From contig NZ_ML703296.1 in the NCBI RefSeq assembly GCF_008520305.1, positions 46,066-110,065 on the forward strand: a stretch of DNA of 64,000 bases. Direction: 5' to 3'. The translations under genes and the position numbers were made by a program. Positions 9,075 through 17,367 of the stretch are shown here, piece by piece. Positions within the stretch are counted from its first letter, which is position 1. Every line of letters starts with the position of its first letter. The notes under the pieces are model-generated. The model did no database searches and was not told where the DNA came from. It saw only the letters and a list, made by a program, of their open reading frames with translations. The DNA is from Mesorhizobium sp. SARCC-RB16n. GTDB lineage: Bacteria > Pseudomonadota > Alphaproteobacteria > Rhizobiales > Rhizobiaceae.

Positions 9075-9813
9075 CAATATAGCCGACGTCGATGACGGCA
9101 TCGCCGCCAAAGCGGCGGGGTTTGACGCGCTCTATGGTCATCTCAGACCGATCGAGATCATCGAACGATCGGCCGGCGAGCTATTTCACGACGAGATCGC
9201 CGCCGTGTCGTCTTTCGGCGCGGATTCGGCGGTGCTGCTGCACATGATCGCGAAGATCGACCGCACGCTGCCGGTCATCTTCCTCGATACCGGCAAGCAT
9301 TTCGAGGAGACGCTCGGCTATCGCGACGCGCTGGTCGCCGATTTCGGGCTGACCAACATCCGGGTGATCAAGCCCGACGAAGCGGCGCTCGAACGGATCG
9401 ACCCGACCGGCAATCTGCACCAGAACAACACCGACGCCTGCTGCGATGTGCGCAAGGTCGAGCCGCTGGCACGTGGCGTCGCGCCCTTCCGCGCATGGTT
9501 CACAGGCCGCAAGCGCTTTCAGGCCTCGACACGGGCCGCACTTCCGGTGTTCGAGGCGGTCGGTCCGCGCATCCGCATCAATCCGCTGGCACACTGGACG
9601 ACGTCGGACCAGGCTGACTACATGCGCGCGCATGCGCTGCGCGAAAACCCACTGGTCGCCTATGGCTATCTGTCGATCGGCTGCTTTCCCTGCACGCAGC
9701 CGGTGCAGCCGGGAGAGGACGCGCGCAGCGGCCGCTGGGCGGGCCATGCCAAGACCGAGTGCGGCATTCACCTGTCGGGACTGGAAGTGTCGCTGACCGA
9801 CGCATCACTATAG
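9049..9813 (+). CDS. cysH: Adenylyl-sulfate (APS) reductase, CysH family
   Basis: A 254-residue thioredoxin-dependent reductase converting APS (or PAPS) to sulfite. An adenylyl-binding loop (SSFGADSAVLLHM) is near residue 52, and the catalytic KTECGIH motif is near the C-terminus. The paired cysteines in DACCDV and in CFPC form the CC...CxxC cluster motif, marking the Fe-S APS-reducing type found in rhizobia rather than the enteric PAPS type. The ATG at 9049 is preceded by AAGGAGG and overlaps the cysI end by 26 bases, implying coupling. Confidence 0.94.
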   Translation: MLAKPRPLDNIADVDDGIAAKAAGFDALYGHLRPIEIIERSAGELFHDEIAAVSSFGADSAVLLHMIAKIDRTLPVIFLDTGKHFEETLGYRDALVADFGLTNIRVIKPDEAALERIDPTGNLHQNNTDACCDVRKVEPLARGVAPFRAWFTGRKRFQASTRAALPVFEAVGPRIRINPLAHWTTSDQADYMRAHALRENPLVAYGYLSIGCFPCTQPVQPGEDARSGRWAGHAKTECGIHLSGLEVSLTDASL

Positions 9814-9949
9814 GGTATGTTGCCATTCAGGTGAGGCCGGTCTGCAAACGGCAGTTTCCTGCGCTTCCCGGGCTCACGTACTTCAAGTACGCTCCGGTTC
9901 TCGGAAGCAGCCGTTTTCGACGCGGCCTGACCTGAATTTCAACACACCC
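9813..9949. repeat. 137-bp imperfect palindromic repeat inside the cys operon
   Basis: The left arm (ATTCAGGTGAGGCCGG...) and right arm (...GGCCTGACCTGAAT) are complementary over most of their length, centred on GTACTTCAAGTAC (9878-9890). It fills almost all of the cysH-DUF934 gap. An RNA copy would form a long hairpin. It resembles the mosaic or RIME-type palindromic elements of rhizobia. Confidence 0.75.
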
Positions 9950-9977
9950 TCAAGCTCTTCGAATTTTGGGAATTTTG

Positions 9978-10511
9978 ATGACTGAACCGACGACACCGGA
10001 GACCCGGCTCTGGACCCCGGAGGGTTTTCGCGAGGACGAGTGGACCCATGCCGAGAGCGCCGATGCGCTTTCCGGCAATGGCCGCTTCATCCTGCCGCTG
10101 CAGGCGTTCCTCGATCTCGACCCGGAGGTGCGCCGCTCGGCGAAGGAGCGGCTCGGCGTCGTGCTGCAGCCCGGCGATCAACTCGAGAAGATCGCCGACC
10201 TGCTCGACCAGCTGTCGCTGGTGGCGCTTGCCTTTCCGGCTTTCGGCGACGGCCGCTCGTTCTCCAAGGGCGAACTGCTGCGCAGCCGCTATCACTTCAC
10301 AGGCGCGCTGCGTGCCACCGGGCAGGTCCTGGTCGACCCGTTGCCGCATATGCTGAGGCTTGGCTTCGATGAATTCGAGATCTCGAATCCGGTGCTCTTG
10401 AAGCGCCTGGAAGAGGGCCGTACCGGCGGGTTGGGGCTTTACTACCAGCCGGCCGCCATAGCGGAGCCCAAGGCTCCGAAATATTCCTGGCGCCGGGTTC
10501 GCAGCAGCTGA
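9978..10511 (+). CDS. DUF934 domain-containing protein
   Basis: A 177-residue protein of the DUF934 family, which accompanies sulfite/nitrite reductase genes in proteobacteria. Recognisable stretches are GVVLQPGDQLE, FPAFGDGRSFSKGELLR and DEFEISN. ATG 9978 follows a short GGG; an in-frame TTG lies four codons earlier. A palindromic repeat separates it from cysH, but direction and family habit keep it in the sulfate assimilation unit. Proposed accessory roles for this family are unproven. Confidence 0.88.
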   Translation: MTEPTTPETRLWTPEGFREDEWTHAESADALSGNGRFILPLQAFLDLDPEVRRSAKERLGVVLQPGDQLEKIADLLDQLSLVALAFPAFGDGRSFSKGELLRSRYHFTGALRATGQVLVDPLPHMLRLGFDEFEISNPVLLKRLEEGRTGGLGLYYQPAAIAEPKAPKYSWRRVRSS

Positions 10512-10604
10512 CGCAGCGGTAATTGCGCACCGCTTTACAACAGCTCTGATCAGGCCTTCTCTTGGGCTGTCCGGACGGAAACATCCGCCGGTGCATCAAG
10601 AGTC

Positions 10605-10647
10605 TTGGAGCGTCCTTTGCGCGCCCTTTGGACGCGCGGCGCTCCAA
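10605..10647. repeat. GC-rich hairpin repeat upstream of the GMC oxidoreductase
   Basis: TTGGAGCG (10605-10612) pairs with CGCTCCAA (10640-10647), and inner GCGTCC pairs with GGACGC, allowing alternative folds. It ends only four bases before the GGAGGAG ribosome-binding site of the next gene. It looks like another short intergenic repeat of rhizobia. Confidence 0.6.
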
Positions 10648-10660
10648 CCGGGAGGAGATC

Positions 10661-12268
10661 ATGGATTTCGACTATGTCATCGCCGGCGGCGGGTCCGCCG
10701 GCTGCACGCTTGCCGCACGGCTATCCGAAGATCCGTCGAAAACGGTCTGCCTCATCGAAGCAGGCGGGGAGGGCAAGGACCTCCTCATCCGCGCTCCGGC
10801 GGGCATCATTGCGCTGCTGCCAGGCCGGCCGAAGATCAACAACTGGGCCTTCCAGACGGTGCCGCAGCAAGGACTCGGCGGCCGCAAGGGCTATCAGCCG
10901 CGCGGCAGGGCGCTCGGTGGCTCCAGCGCCATCAATGCCATGCTCTATACGCGCGGTCACCGCAGCGACTACGACGAATGGGCCGACCTCGGTTGCAATG
11001 GTTGGTCATGGGACGAGGTGCTGCCCTACTTCCGGCGTGCCGAAGGCAACCAGCGCGGTGCAGACGCCTTTCATGGCGGCGAAGGACCCCTGCGGGTGGG
11101 CGAACAGCAGGAGCCGCGTGCGCTCTCAAGGGCCTTCGTCGAGGCCTGCGGCGAAAACCAGATACGCCGCAACGACGATTTCAATGGACCGGAGCAGGAA
11201 GGGGCGGGGCTCTATCAGGTCACGCAGTTCTGGGGCGAAGGCCGCAATGGCGAGCGCTGCTCGGCCGCTGCCGCCTATCTTCATCCGGCCATGAACAGGC
11301 CGAACCTTACCGTTGTCACCGGAGCGCATGCCACCGGCATCATCCTTGACGGCGGGCGGGCCACCGGCCTGCGCTATCGCAAGGGTAGCGCTGAGGCCGT
11401 GGCGAAAGCTGGGCGCGAAGTCATTATCTGCGGCGGCGCCTTCGGTTCGCCGCAACTCCTGTTGCTGTCTGGTATCGGTCCGGCGGTCGAGCTTGCCGCA
11501 CATGGCATTACCGTCGCGCATGAACTGCCCGGCGTCGGCAAGAACCTGCAGGACCATCTCGATTTCATCATGGGCTGGACATCGAAGGATGCCGACATGA
11601 TGGGCATTGGCCTGCGCGGCATGCCTGGCCTGCTACGGCACATGCTGCGCTGGCGCAAGGACGGCGGCGGCATGATCGCTACGCCTTACGCGGAGGGCGG
11701 CGCCTTCCTCAAATCCGACCCGGCGATAGACCGGCCCGACCTGCAACTGCACTTCTGCATCGCGATCGTCGACGATCATGGCCGCAAGCTGCATATCGGC
11801 TATGGTTTTTCCTGCCACGTCTGCGTGCTGCGACCGTATTCGCGGGGCGAGGTCGGGCTGTCGAGCCCCGATCCGTTGGCGCCGCCACGCATCGACCCAC
11901 GCTTTCTGTCCGACGAACGCGACAGCGATCTTCTGCTCAAGGGCGCGAGGATGATGCGCGGCATATTGGAGGCGCCGGCGCTGGCCAAGTACCGCAACAA
12001 GGAAATCTATACGGCTGGCGTTTCGAGCGATGCGGATCTGATGGCGCATATTCGGGCCCGTGCCGACACGATCTATCACCCGGCCGGCACCTGCAGGATG
12101 GGCGTCGACGACATGGCGGTGGTCGACCCTGAACTTCGTGTTCGCGGTATGCGGGCCTTGCGGGTCGTCGACGCCTCGGTGATGCCGACGCTGATCGGTG
12201 GCAATACCAACGCGCCGACCATCATGATCGCCGAGAAGGCGGCGGACATGATCAAGGCAGCCGCCTGA
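10661..12268 (+). CDS. GMC family FAD-dependent oxidoreductase (choline/alcohol dehydrogenase-like)
   Basis: A 535-residue flavoenzyme. The ADP-binding motif YVIAGGGSAGCTLAARL lies at residues 5-21, GMC signature 1 (GRALGGSSAINAM) near 80-92, signature 2 (GAFGSPQLLLLSGIG) near 260, and the C-terminal NTNAPTIMIAEKAADMI segment with the catalytic His of YHPAGTCRMG near 470. The ATG is preceded by GGAGGAG. Homologues include choline dehydrogenase and polyethylene-glycol or alcohol dehydrogenases. No betaine genes are adjacent, so the substrate is left open. Confidence 0.92.
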   Translation: MDFDYVIAGGGSAGCTLAARLSEDPSKTVCLIEAGGEGKDLLIRAPAGIIALLPGRPKINNWAFQTVPQQGLGGRKGYQPRGRALGGSSAINAMLYTRGHRSDYDEWADLGCNGWSWDEVLPYFRRAEGNQRGADAFHGGEGPLRVGEQQEPRALSRAFVEACGENQIRRNDDFNGPEQEGAGLYQVTQFWGEGRNGERCSAAAAYLHPAMNRPNLTVVTGAHATGIILDGGRATGLRYRKGSAEAVAKAGREVIICGGAFGSPQLLLLSGIGPAVELAAHGITVAHELPGVGKNLQDHLDFIMGWTSKDADMMGIGLRGMPGLLRHMLRWRKDGGGMIATPYAEGGAFLKSDPAIDRPDLQLHFCIAIVDDHGRKLHIGYGFSCHVCVLRPYSRGEVGLSSPDPLAPPRIDPRFLSDERDSDLLLKGARMMRGILEAPALAKYRNKEIYTAGVSSDADLMAHIRARADTIYHPAGTCRMGVDDMAVVDPELRVRGMRALRVVDASVMPTLIGGNTNAPTIMIAEKAADMIKAAA

Positions 12269-12272
12269 TCGC

Positions 12273-12303
12273 AACTCTGGTCGAACCAGTGGAGTTATTT
12301 TCG
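12273..12303 (+). terminator. Possible terminator after GMC oxidoreductase
   Basis: AACTC-TGGT and ACCA-GGAGTT can pair with small bulges around a CGA loop, followed by TTATTTT, a few bases after the stop codon. The stem is imperfect. Confidence 0.4.
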
Positions 12304-12462
12304 CTTTCTGTGAAGGAGCCTTGAAGCCTTCTCGATCGAGGATGGAGCAAACTGGTCGTACCAATCGTGCGTTTTGCACTTTCCCTTTCGCTATCCTGCC
12401 CTTAGGATACGTCTATTATTTCGTGTTCCGAAATAAATTAAGCCACAAGGGAGGAACTGGGA

Positions 12463-13083
12463 ATGGCTGGCAAGAAGATATTGATGCTCGTTGGCGAGTT
12501 CAGCGAGGAATACGAGATTTTCGTCTTTGAGCAGGCCATGCACGCCGTCGGACACACCGTGCATGTCGTCTGCCCGGACAAGAAGGCGGGCGATGTGCTG
12601 AAGACATCGCTGCACGATTTCGAAGGCCACCAGACCTACACCGAAAAGCTCGGCCACGATTACATCCTCAACAAGACGTTTTCCGAGGTGGATCCGGCCC
12701 AATACGATGCCGTCTACGCAGCGGGAGGGCGCGGCCCCGAATACATCCGCATCGACAAGCGCGTGCAGGCGCTGGTGCGGCATTTCCATGAGACCGGCAA
12801 GCCGATCTTCACCATCTGCCATGGCGTGCAGATCCTGATCGCGGTCGACGGCGTGGTGCGGGGCAGAGAGGTGGCGGCGCTTCACTATTGCGAGCCGGAA
12901 GTCACGCTGGCCGGTGGCACCTATATCGACGTCGCGCCGAATGGTGCCCATGTCGACGGCAATCTCGTTTCGGCAAAGGGCTGGCCCGGCCTGTCCAATT
13001 TCATCCGCGAATGCCTGAAGGTGCTGGGCACGGAGATCCGCCATGGCGAGATCCTGATGCGTGACGAGAGGCAAGCGGCCTGA
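12463..13083 (+). CDS. DJ-1/PfpI family protein
   Basis: A 206-residue glutamine-amidotransferase-fold protein. The nucleophile elbow FTICHGVQIL (Cys near residue 125) and the upstream AAGGRGPEYIR loop with conserved acidic residues match the DJ-1/PfpI superfamily. Members act as proteases, chaperones, glyoxalases or amidases, so a specific activity cannot be assigned. The ATG is preceded by GGGAGGAACTGGGA. It stands alone between the GMC gene and a convergent desaturase, with a hairpin terminator downstream. Confidence 0.9.
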   Translation: MAGKKILMLVGEFSEEYEIFVFEQAMHAVGHTVHVVCPDKKAGDVLKTSLHDFEGHQTYTEKLGHDYILNKTFSEVDPAQYDAVYAAGGRGPEYIRIDKRVQALVRHFHETGKPIFTICHGVQILIAVDGVVRGREVAALHYCEPEVTLAGGTYIDVAPNGAHVDGNLVSAKGWPGLSNFIRECLKVLGTEIRHGEILMRDERQAA

Positions 13084-13168
13084 GACTTTGAGAACTGCCT
13101 GAGGGTCTACGCTTGCAACTCAGGTTGGAAAGTTTAGCGCAGCCCCTCTCGGTCCGTTGGGCATTGTT

Positions 13169-13194
13169 CGAAAAGCCAAGCAATTGGCTTTTCG
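13169..13194. terminator. Bidirectional hairpin terminator
   Basis: CGAAAAGCCAA (13169-13179) and TTGGCTTTTCG (13184-13194) form a perfect 11-bp stem with a GCAA loop. The AAAA/TTTT tracts lie inside the stem. The hairpin lies between the convergent DJ-1/PfpI and desaturase genes and could serve both. Confidence 0.7.
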
Positions 13195-13239
13195 TCCGTT
13201 GCGCGAACCATGCTTCACTCCACGTTGACGGGAGAAACG

Positions 13240-14262
13240 CTACAGCGCCGCGTGTGCCTCGCGGAACGATATCAGCTTGCTGCGGCTTTCGTCCCATAAG
13301 GCCAGTTTGACGCAGCGCAGGCTCTCGATCAACGTGACGCGGCCGATGCCGCGCAGTTCGGGATAGTCCCGTAGCACTTCCTGCAACCGGTAGCCGGGCA
13401 CCTTGGCGGAGAGGTGGTGGACGTGGTGGACGCCGATATTGCCGGTAAACCAGTTAAGCAGCGGCGGCAGGTCGTAGTAGGACGAGCCGTGCAGGGCGGC
13501 GTGCTGGAATTCCCATTCCTCGTCCTTCGCCCACTCGGTCTCCTCGAACTGGTGCTGGACATAGAACAGCCAGATGCCGGCCGAACCGGCGAGAATGACG
13601 ATCGGCAGATGGACAACGAGGAACGCGCCGGGACCTATGACCCAGATGAGGATGGCCGCGGCAAGCGCAATGCCAAGATTGGTGGTCATCGACGACACCC
13701 AGGGCGTCAGGCCGCCGCGCATCATGCCGATGGGCAGTCTTTGCGAAAAGATGAACAGCCAGATCGGCCCCAGGCCGAACATCACCAGGGGGTGGCGATA
13801 GAGACGATAGGCCAGGCGACCCCGCCAGGACATCCGCCGGTACTCGGCGACGGTCAACGTCCTGATGTCGCCCATGCCGCGCTCGTCGAGATTGCCGGCG
13901 CTGGCATGATGCGTGGCATGGGCACGCCGCCAGCAGTCGTAAGGCGTCAGCGTCAAGATGCCGAGCGCTCGGCCGATCCAGTCATCGGCGTGGCGGTTGG
14001 CAAAGAAGGAACCATGGCCGCAATCGTGCTGGATCATGAAAATCCGCACCAGGAATCCGGCTGCGGGCAGGATGAGGATCAGTCCCCACCAATGACCATA
14101 GGCATAGGCCGCGGAAGACAGCGCCCACAGCGTGGCGAAAGGAATGAGGGTGATGGCGAGTTCGAGTGCGCTGCGCCGCCTGTCAGGCTTCTTGTAGCGC
14201 GCCAAGACCTTGAGCCAGGCGCGCTTGCTATTGGCGGCCGCTTCGGGGGAAATCATGTTCAT
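13240..14262 (-). CDS. Fatty acid desaturase
   Basis: A membrane di-iron desaturase of about 340 residues. Three histidine boxes are visible: HDCGH, HATHH and HHVHH, separated by hydrophobic segments as in acyl-lipid (DesA/omega-type) desaturases. It probably introduces a double bond into membrane acyl chains at the inner membrane. The start is uncertain: ATGs at 14262 and 14256 both give the family-like MISPEAAANSKR N-terminus, and neither has a strong ribosome-binding site. Regiospecificity cannot be read from the sequence. Confidence 0.88.
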   Translation of the reverse strand: MNMISPEAAANSKRAWLKVLARYKKPDRRRSALELAITLIPFATLWALSSAAYAYGHWWGLILILPAAGFLVRIFMIQHDCGHGSFFANRHADDWIGRALGILTLTPYDCWRRAHATHHASAGNLDERGMGDIRTLTVAEYRRMSWRGRLAYRLYRHPLVMFGLGPIWLFIFSQRLPIGMMRGGLTPWVSSMTTNLGIALAAAILIWVIGPGAFLVVHLPIVILAGSAGIWLFYVQHQFEETEWAKDEEWEFQHAALHGSSYYDLPPLLNWFTGNIGVHHVHHLSAKVPGYRLQEVLRDYPELRGIGRVTLIESLRCVKLALWDESRSKLISFREAHAAL

Positions 14263-14349
14263 CAGGAAGCATAGGCAGGGTGTGCCGCCACCGCAAGCCA
14301 ATGATCACGTAAAGTTACTGTGCGTAATTGTCGTAAGGCCTGAACAGGC

Positions 14350-14550
14350 TTACTGGCGTCGCCAGCCGACCTCGCCATCCTCCACCCGATCGAGGTGGTC
14401 GAGCAATTGCCCGAATCGGTCCGGGATGTCGGTTTCGATGCGGAAGGCTGGCAAGGTACGCAGAAAGCGCGTCATCGCCTCGGCGCCGAACTGGCGCCGA
14501 ACCTCCGCAGCGAGCCTTTCTGTTTTTTCAAGCTTGTTGCGGGTCATCAT
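14350..14550 (-). CDS. Small conserved hypothetical protein
   Basis: A 66-residue protein beginning MMTRNKLEKTERLAAEVRRQ and ending DRVEDGEVGWRRQ, charged and helical with no membrane segment. The start at 14550 sits behind a weak TTTTGGA. The ATG at 14547 is equally possible, and the frame remains open upstream with a less protein-like sequence. The amphipathic composition suggests a real small protein. I do not recognise its function. Confidence 0.5.
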   Translation of the reverse strand: MMTRNKLEKTERLAAEVRRQFGAEAMTRFLRTLPAFRIETDIPDRFGQLLDHLDRVEDGEVGWRRQ

Positions 14551-14716
14551 TCCAAAATCCTGCGTCGGTTCCGAAACTCCTCCAGCAACGGAATGGTTCC
14601 CGCATCCCGACCTTGTGGCAAGCAAAGCCGACAAGTACGGTAAAATTTGAATTAAAATCGAAGAACCGCCTTGGCGCCTTCCTGGTCCGGTCAAAGCTCC
14701 TTAGGGTCGCTTTCCC

Positions 14717-14747
14717 CTTGATTTTTGGCCTGCGAACCTCGATATCG
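14717..14747 (+). promoter_or_regulatory. Candidate RpoH (sigma-32) promoter of grpE
   Basis: CTTGATT (14717-14723) followed about 13-17 bases later by CTCGATAT resembles the rhizobial RpoH pattern CTTG-N17-CyTATnT, about 45 bases upstream of the grpE ATG. grpE is a known heat-shock gene. The -10 match is imperfect. Confidence 0.35.
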
Positions 14748-14787
14748 GGCACAAAATCCATACCATTCAAGAAGACGGGAAACGGCG

Positions 14788-15420
14788 ATGAGCGACCAGG
14801 CAAAAGACGAACGCGCGCCCAGTGAAGCCGAGGCGGCCGAGGCCAATGCCGAGCGCACGGAAGGCGGCATCGACGGCGATTATGAAGCGCTTGTGCGGCT
14901 GCTGAAGGAAAATGAAGAGCTGAAGGACCGCGCGCTGCGCGTCGCGGCCGAGATGGAAAACCTGCGCCGCCGCACTGCGCGCGACGTGCATGACGCGCGC
15001 ACCTATGCGGTGGCGAATTTCGCCCGCGACATGCTGTCGGTGTCGGACAATCTGCGCCGTGCGCTGGATGCCATTCCCGCCGAGGCCAAGGCGTCGGGAG
15101 ACGCCGGCTTCAAGGCGCTGATCGAAGGCGTCGACCTGACCGAGCGCGCCATGCTTTCGGCGCTGGAACGGCATGGGGTCAAGAAACTCGCCCCGGAAGG
15201 CGAGAAGTTCGATCCCAATTTCCACCAGGCGATGTTCGAAGTGCCCAATCCCGATGTCCCGGCCAACACCGTGGTCCAGGTCGTGCAGCCGGGCTATTCG
15301 ATCGGCGAGCGGGTGCTGCGCCCGGCCATGGTCGGCGTCGCCAAGGGCGGCCCGAAAATTGCCGCCGACGCGCCCGTCGAGCCAGGGCCGGTCAATGAGC
15401 AGGCCGAGAAGGATGCGTAG
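14788..15420 (+). CDS. grpE: Nucleotide exchange factor GrpE
   Basis: A 210-residue co-chaperone that releases ADP from DnaK. An acidic, disordered N-terminus is followed by a long coiled coil ([20 protein letters not shown], about residues 35-55) and the C-terminal beta domain carrying the GrpE signature ([20 protein letters not shown]-like) near 170-190. The ATG at 14788 gives MSDQAKDE. No hrcA or dnaJ lies within view. A candidate RpoH promoter sits upstream and a large inverted repeat starts immediately after the stop. Confidence 0.95.
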   Translation: MSDQAKDERAPSEAEAAEANAERTEGGIDGDYEALVRLLKENEELKDRALRVAAEMENLRRRTARDVHDARTYAVANFARDMLSVSDNLRRALDAIPAEAKASGDAGFKALIEGVDLTERAMLSALERHGVKKLAPEGEKFDPNFHQAMFEVPNPDVPANTVVQVVQPGYSIGERVLRPAMVGVAKGGPKIAADAPVEPGPVNEQAEKDA

Positions 15421-15523
15421 GGATAGTGAGTAGCGAATAGGGAGTAGCGAGCAGTGAGCAGGGGCTGATACTAATCTGCGGCTTCGTGCTATTCCCCTAC
15501 TCACTATTCGCTACTCACTATCC
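15421..15523. repeat. Heptamer-type inverted repeat between grpE and the TRIC gene
   Basis: The left arm 15421-15447 and right arm 15497-15523 are complementary at 26 of 27 positions. Both are built from degenerate heptamers such as GAATAG(C/G/T) and GAGTAGC. The 49-bp loop separates them. The right arm ends ten bases before the next ATG. Its relative at 16173-16244 brackets the same gene. Confidence 0.8.
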
Positions 15524-15532
15524 GCTCAGCCC

Positions 15533-16165
15533 ATGAACCCCATCGCCCTTCTCGATTATGCCGGCGTTGCCGTCTTCGCGGCGACAGGGGCGTTGGCGGC
15601 GTCGCGCAAGCAGCTCGACATTATCGGCTTCCTGTTCCTGGCGAGCGTCACCGGCATCGGCGGCGGAACGCTTCGTGACGTCATCCTCAATCTGCCGGTT
15701 TTCTGGGTCGCCAACTCCAGCTACGTGCTGATCTGCGCGGCGGTTGCGGTGCTCGTTTTCTTTGCTGCGCACCGTGTCGAATCCCGCTGGAAATGGCTGC
15801 TCTGGCTCGACGCCATCGGGTTGGCCGCTTTTTCGGTGATGGGTGCGGCCAAGGGTCTGGCCATTACCGGTTCGCCGGTCGTTTCCGTCATCACCGGGGT
15901 GCTCACCGCCACGTCAGGCGGCATCCTGCGCGATCTGCTGGCCGGCGAACCCTCGGTGCTGCTGAGACCCGAAATCTATGTTACGGCCGCTCTCGCAGGC
16001 GCTGCAATCTTCACGGCTGGCGATGTCACGGGATTGCCGCCGATCGTTTCAGAGCTGGCCGGCTTCGCCGCGGCGTTCGCTGTGCGGGGTGGTGCGCTCC
16101 GTTTCGGCTGGACCTTTCCGGCCTACAAGAGCCGGCCCGGCCGGCGGCCTGAGGACATTCCGTGA
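15533..16165 (+). CDS. Trimeric intracellular cation channel (TRIC) family protein
   Basis: A 210-residue inner-membrane protein (formerly UPF0126, YadS/YicG-like) with about seven hydrophobic helices. It is built from two homologous halves: ITGIGGGTLRDV near residue 40-52 and TATSGGILRDLLAGEP near 122-140, each carrying the conserved glycine-rich/RD motif. Bacterial TRICs conduct K+ or Na+ as trimers. Similar heptamer inverted repeats lie on both sides, setting the gene apart from grpE and olsB. Its physiological role here is unknown. Confidence 0.9.
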   Translation: MNPIALLDYAGVAVFAATGALAASRKQLDIIGFLFLASVTGIGGGTLRDVILNLPVFWVANSSYVLICAAVAVLVFFAAHRVESRWKWLLWLDAIGLAAFSVMGAAKGLAITGSPVVSVITGVLTATSGGILRDLLAGEPSVLLRPEIYVTAALAGAAIFTAGDVTGLPPIVSELAGFAAAFAVRGGALRFGWTFPAYKSRPGRRPEDIP

Positions 16166-16172
16166 AAAGAAG

Positions 16173-16245
16173 GGAATAGCGAATAGGGGTTGGCAGTCCG
16201 CATTGTCGCAGCGCAGCTCTCGCTATTCGCTATTCGCTATTCGCT
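16173..16245. repeat. Second heptamer-type inverted repeat, TRIC/olsB junction
   Basis: GAATAGCGAATAG (16174-16186) is complementary to CTATTCGCTATTC (16223-16235), which belongs to a run of three TATTCGC heptamers. It lies between convergent genes, so it could also serve as a terminator hairpin. Confidence 0.75.
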
Positions 16246-16249
16246 GGCG

Positions 16250-17137
16250 TCACGCGGCGAAGCGCTGCGCTTCCCCGCCATAATAGTTGACGTAGCGGGC
16301 GCCGATCTCCTTGACCGGCATCACGACGAACACGTCGACCGTGGAGAATTCGCGGTCGATGACGCAACCATCGCCGATGCGAGCGCCTACCCGCAGATAG
16401 CCCTTGACCAGAGGCGGCATCGCCGCGATCGCCGCCTTGGCGTTGACCGCCTCGATCGGCATCAGGTCCATGGAGCAATAACGCCCGGACACGGCGCGCA
16501 CATCCCAGGCCGAATTGGTGCGGCAGTGATGGGCGAGATAGGTGAGCGCCTCGGCATGCGCGGCCGGCACGGTGCCGTGGAAGGAAGCACAGCCGGTCAT
16601 CACGCCGATTTCGTAATGATTGATATAGGCCCAGATACCTTGCCACAGCGCTTCGATGGTGCGCTTCGAACGGTATTGCGGCAAAACGCAGGAACGGCCC
16701 AGCTCAAGGAAACGCTGCCCTGGGTGGCGGGCTATGAGCTTGGTCAGCTCGAACTCGCCTTCGGAATAGAAGCCTCCGGCGGTTGCCGCGATTTCTTGCC
16801 GCAGCAAGCGATAGGTGCCGACGATGCGACGATGCTCAGGGCCGGAAAGCGTGGTGTCGAGCACGAGCAGATGGTCGCAGAGCGGGTCGAAGCGGTCGGC
16901 GTCGCGGCGGTCCTGCGCCTGGAACAGGTCCTTCCTGGCGCCAAGCTCGTCATAGAATACACGGTAGCGCACTTCCTGCGCGGCCGCGATCTCGGCCTCG
17001 TTGCGAGCGAGCCGTACTTCGAGGTTGCCGATACGGCCGAGTGCTGCGCCTTTTATGACGGAATCGACATTACGTCCGGCGAGCAAGGCGCTGCTGGCGT
17101 TTGGCCGAGTGTCACATTCCGGCATAACTGTATGCAC
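16250..17137 (-). CDS. olsB: L-ornithine N-acyltransferase OlsB (GNAT)
   Basis: A 295-residue protein of the acyl-ACP-dependent GNAT group (PF13444, COG3176). It resembles Sinorhizobium OlsB as I recall it: GRIGNLEVRLARNEAEIAAA at the start, RYRVFYDELGA near 60, LELGRSCVLPQYR near 145, and the ending MPVKEIGARYVNYYG. OlsB transfers 3-hydroxyacyl groups from ACP to ornithine, giving the lyso-lipid precursor of phosphate-free ornithine membrane lipids, normally induced by phosphate starvation. olsA is not adjacent. A related acyltransferase cannot be excluded. Confidence 0.75.
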   Translation of the reverse strand: MHTVMPECDTRPNASSALLAGRNVDSVIKGAALGRIGNLEVRLARNEAEIAAAQEVRYRVFYDELGARKDLFQAQDRRDADRFDPLCDHLLVLDTTLSGPEHRRIVGTYRLLRQEIAATAGGFYSEGEFELTKLIARHPGQRFLELGRSCVLPQYRSKRTIEALWQGIWAYINHYEIGVMTGCASFHGTVPAAHAEALTYLAHHCRTNSAWDVRAVSGRYCSMDLMPIEAVNAKAAIAAMPPLVKGYLRVGARIGDGCVIDREFSTVDVFVVMPVKEIGARYVNYYGGEAQRFAA

Positions 17138-17367
17138 GAGTGATTCTCCTTCGAGCCATCCCTCTTGGCACGGGGATACGGTGTAGGTGCAACAGGATTG
17201 TGACAGTACCGTGATACGGCGTCGCGGGCAATACTTCGTCGGCTGGCGAAAACGGTCAACCGGCTATGTTGCGTCACAAGGCCCCGGGCGCGCCGCGTTC
17301 GCGGGCACCGAAACCGGGCTGCTTTTTTTTGGTGGTCTTCGTCAGCCACGCACCGGGAAAAGGGGGC

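Noticed and set aside
7725-9110. Long minus-strand frame opposite cysI and the start of cysH
   Set aside because: The sense strand encodes an unmistakable sulfite reductase with all cofactor ligands; the antisense product has no domain features.
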